Part shown: positions 32,605 to 33,671 of the stretch, piece by piece | Numbering within the stretch: the first letter of the stretch is position 1 | Layout: each line of letters begins with the position of its first letter | From: Mesotaenium endlicherianum | Taxonomy: Eukaryota > Streptophyta > Zygnematophyceae > Zygnematales > Mesotaeniaceae | Assembly: GCA_009602735.1 (NCBI GenBank) | Contig: WELA01012575.1 | Location: 8,052 to 41,722, forward strand | Length of the DNA stretch: 33,671 nt | Direction: 5' to 3' | Position numbers and translations under genes: made by a program | The notes under the pieces: generated by a model | The model's database searches: none | The model's input: only the letters and a program-made list of their open reading frames with translations | Told to the model about the DNA's origin: nothing

Positions 32605-33336
32605 TGTAAGGTCATAGGTTTATAAAGTGCATTTTTTAGTTTCATGAAAGTATATTCTAATTGCATAGTAGTGTAGAGTGCATTTTTGTGATCATTTTGA
32701 TATAAAGTTCATCGAATTTGGTCAAGTATTGGATTTCCGAAGTTTAATTAGTTTCGAGGTCGGTTGACAACTGTCCTTAATTCGCGGTGAGCGCGACCGT
32801 CGGATTGACCGACAGCGTCGAGCGATCTGGCCCGTTAGAATGAACTCGAACCTTCACGTAAGTTCGGCTGACGCGGAGTGCGGACTAGGTCGATTTACCC
32901 AGAAGTTTCGGTATAGCCTAGCGCGTCTAAGATAGAATATTCTAGTAATGTCGATGCATGTATGTGGACGTCAATTCGGCCCGACGCGTCAGATGAGACT
33001 GATCTGGCTACTCACAAATATTTTGGAAGGGACGATTTGACGAACACAGAGGAAAATCCGTAGCTTCCTCCTAGAGAGGAGCACTTGGGCAGAAAATTAT
33101 AAATAGGCATAACTTCTTTGTTTCTTATCAACTTTCACTTCTGTAAATTTCTACGGGTTTGTAATGACAAGGCCTTTTATCCTACATCATTTGTGAGCAG
33201 TTTCTTGCCACTCAAAATGTCAAGTGATTGTCCTAAGCTTTCTTAGCAATATGCCGCTGCACTCTTGAGTATGATTGCAACTAGCTTTGTTCCTCGTGAG
33301 TCACTACGCTTCCACTAGGGCACTCTGCTCCTTTCA
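32605..33336 (+). repeat. 5' LTR of element C (732 bp, TG...CA)
   Basis: It runs from TGTAAGGTCATAGG to CTCCTTTCA and is followed two bases later by the primer site. A deletion of about 10 bases near 32730 (loss of GAGAGAGTTA) explains its shorter length. TATAAATA is at 33098-33105. In diagnostic positions it pairs with the LTR at 19299. Confidence 0.93.
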
Positions 33337-33338
33337 TC

Positions 33339-33350
33339 TGGTATCGGAGC
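33339..33350 (+). other. Primer-binding site of element C
   Basis: TGGTATCGGAGC is identical to the site at 20044-20055 and at the same two-base distance from the LTR. This shows that a third element copy, or a continuation of the array, begins here. Confidence 0.85.
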
Positions 33351-33373
33351 TGGGCTAGTTTGCATATTGTATT

Positions 33374-33671
33374 ATGGAGTCGCAGCCGGCAGCTGGAGGA
33401 GGCGAACATGTCGAGCATGTTAAGCGCGCGGGGCAGCAGGCAGCACCAACGATGTCCAGAGAGCAACAAGAGATGCAGGCGATGCTACGGCAAATGGTGA
33501 ATGCAATTGGAGGAGAAGTCTACTCCCAGTTTCAACAAAATATGCGCGCGGAGGTGGAGAGAATGGTGCGAGTTGTTATGGGGAACGCCGCTTCGACGAG
33601 TTCACCACCTACACCTATTGTGCCATCAATCCATGTTAATCCAGTGGTGCAACCAGTTATTCCACCCGCAT
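33374..33671 (+). CDS. gag: Gag N-terminus of element C, cut by window end
   Basis: The ATG at 33374 opens a frame with no stop to the end of the window (99 codons). It reads MESQPAAGGGEHVEH, then an acidic/Gln-rich helix (REQQEMQAMLRQMVNAIGG; YSQFQQNMRAEVERMVR), then a Pro/Val-rich linker (VNPVVQPVIPPA). It is collinear with the two gag pieces of element A at 20079 and 20514 and contains the segment missing there, so it serves as the intact reference for this part of gag. The rest of the element lies outside the window. Confidence 0.88.
   Translation, partial: MESQPAAGGGEHVEHVKRAGQQAAPTMSREQQEMQAMLRQMVNAIGGEVYSQFQQNMRAEVERMVRVVMGNAASTSSPPTPIVPSIHVNPVVQPVIPPA

Overview
The window is nuclear DNA from a green-lineage organism, most likely a green alga. 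Three spliced genes are clearly plant-type: a UBP1-like RNA-binding protein, a KEULE/SEC1-type Sec1/Munc18 protein and a plant-type alanine aminotransferase. They have many short exons and mostly short GT-AG introns, GC-rich exons, and CA, CT, CTG and G-run simple repeats. I cannot name the species. Exon models were built by reading splice sites and phases by eye and checking that the reading frame carries across every junction.

Bases 1-15270 are the gene-bearing half. A 3'-truncated UBP1/TIA-1-type gene lies on the minus strand (68-2205). A 2.5 kb divergent spacer follows, containing a decayed LTR (2956-3358). Next is a complete 17-exon SEC1/KEULE gene on the plus strand (4686-8817, 662 aa). 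After a convergent spacer comes a four-exon minus-strand gene for an uncharacterised, probably organelle-targeted membrane protein (10040-11655, 403 aa). A 0.5 kb spacer separates it from the divergent 12-exon alanine aminotransferase gene (12185-15270, 528 aa) with a mitochondrial-like N-terminus.

Bases 15271-19298 are gene-poor. They hold an AT-rich island with imperfect inverted ends (16632-17183), an assembly gap between G runs (18710-18774) and one orphan exon-like stretch.

Bases 19299-33671 are a cluster of Ty3/gypsy-type LTR retrotransposons. Element A (19299-27021) is a chromodomain-bearing element with TG...CA LTRs, a tRNA-Met-type primer site and a polypurine tract, but it is a mosaic. 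An LTR fragment replaces part of gag, the gag zinc knuckle is cut by a deletion, and a 1.7 kb protease/RT/RNase H segment occurs twice with about ten filler bases between the copies. The second copy continues as one intact 1083-codon ORF through integrase and chromodomain. Element B (27022-32604) is a different lineage whose own LTRs I cannot see. Two long overlapping ORFs of unknown nature precede an RT-RNase H-integrase region, and the UAG between them lies in a classical leaky-stop context. Element C starts at 32605 with LTR, primer site and an intact gag start, and runs off the window. The LTRs fall into two subfamilies (19299 with 32605; 20143 with 26278), so the cluster is a recombinant or nested assemblage rather than one clean insertion.

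The host genes form no obvious pathway together. The best candidates for something undescribed are element B's N-terminal ORFs with the leaky-stop arrangement, and the AT-rich island.
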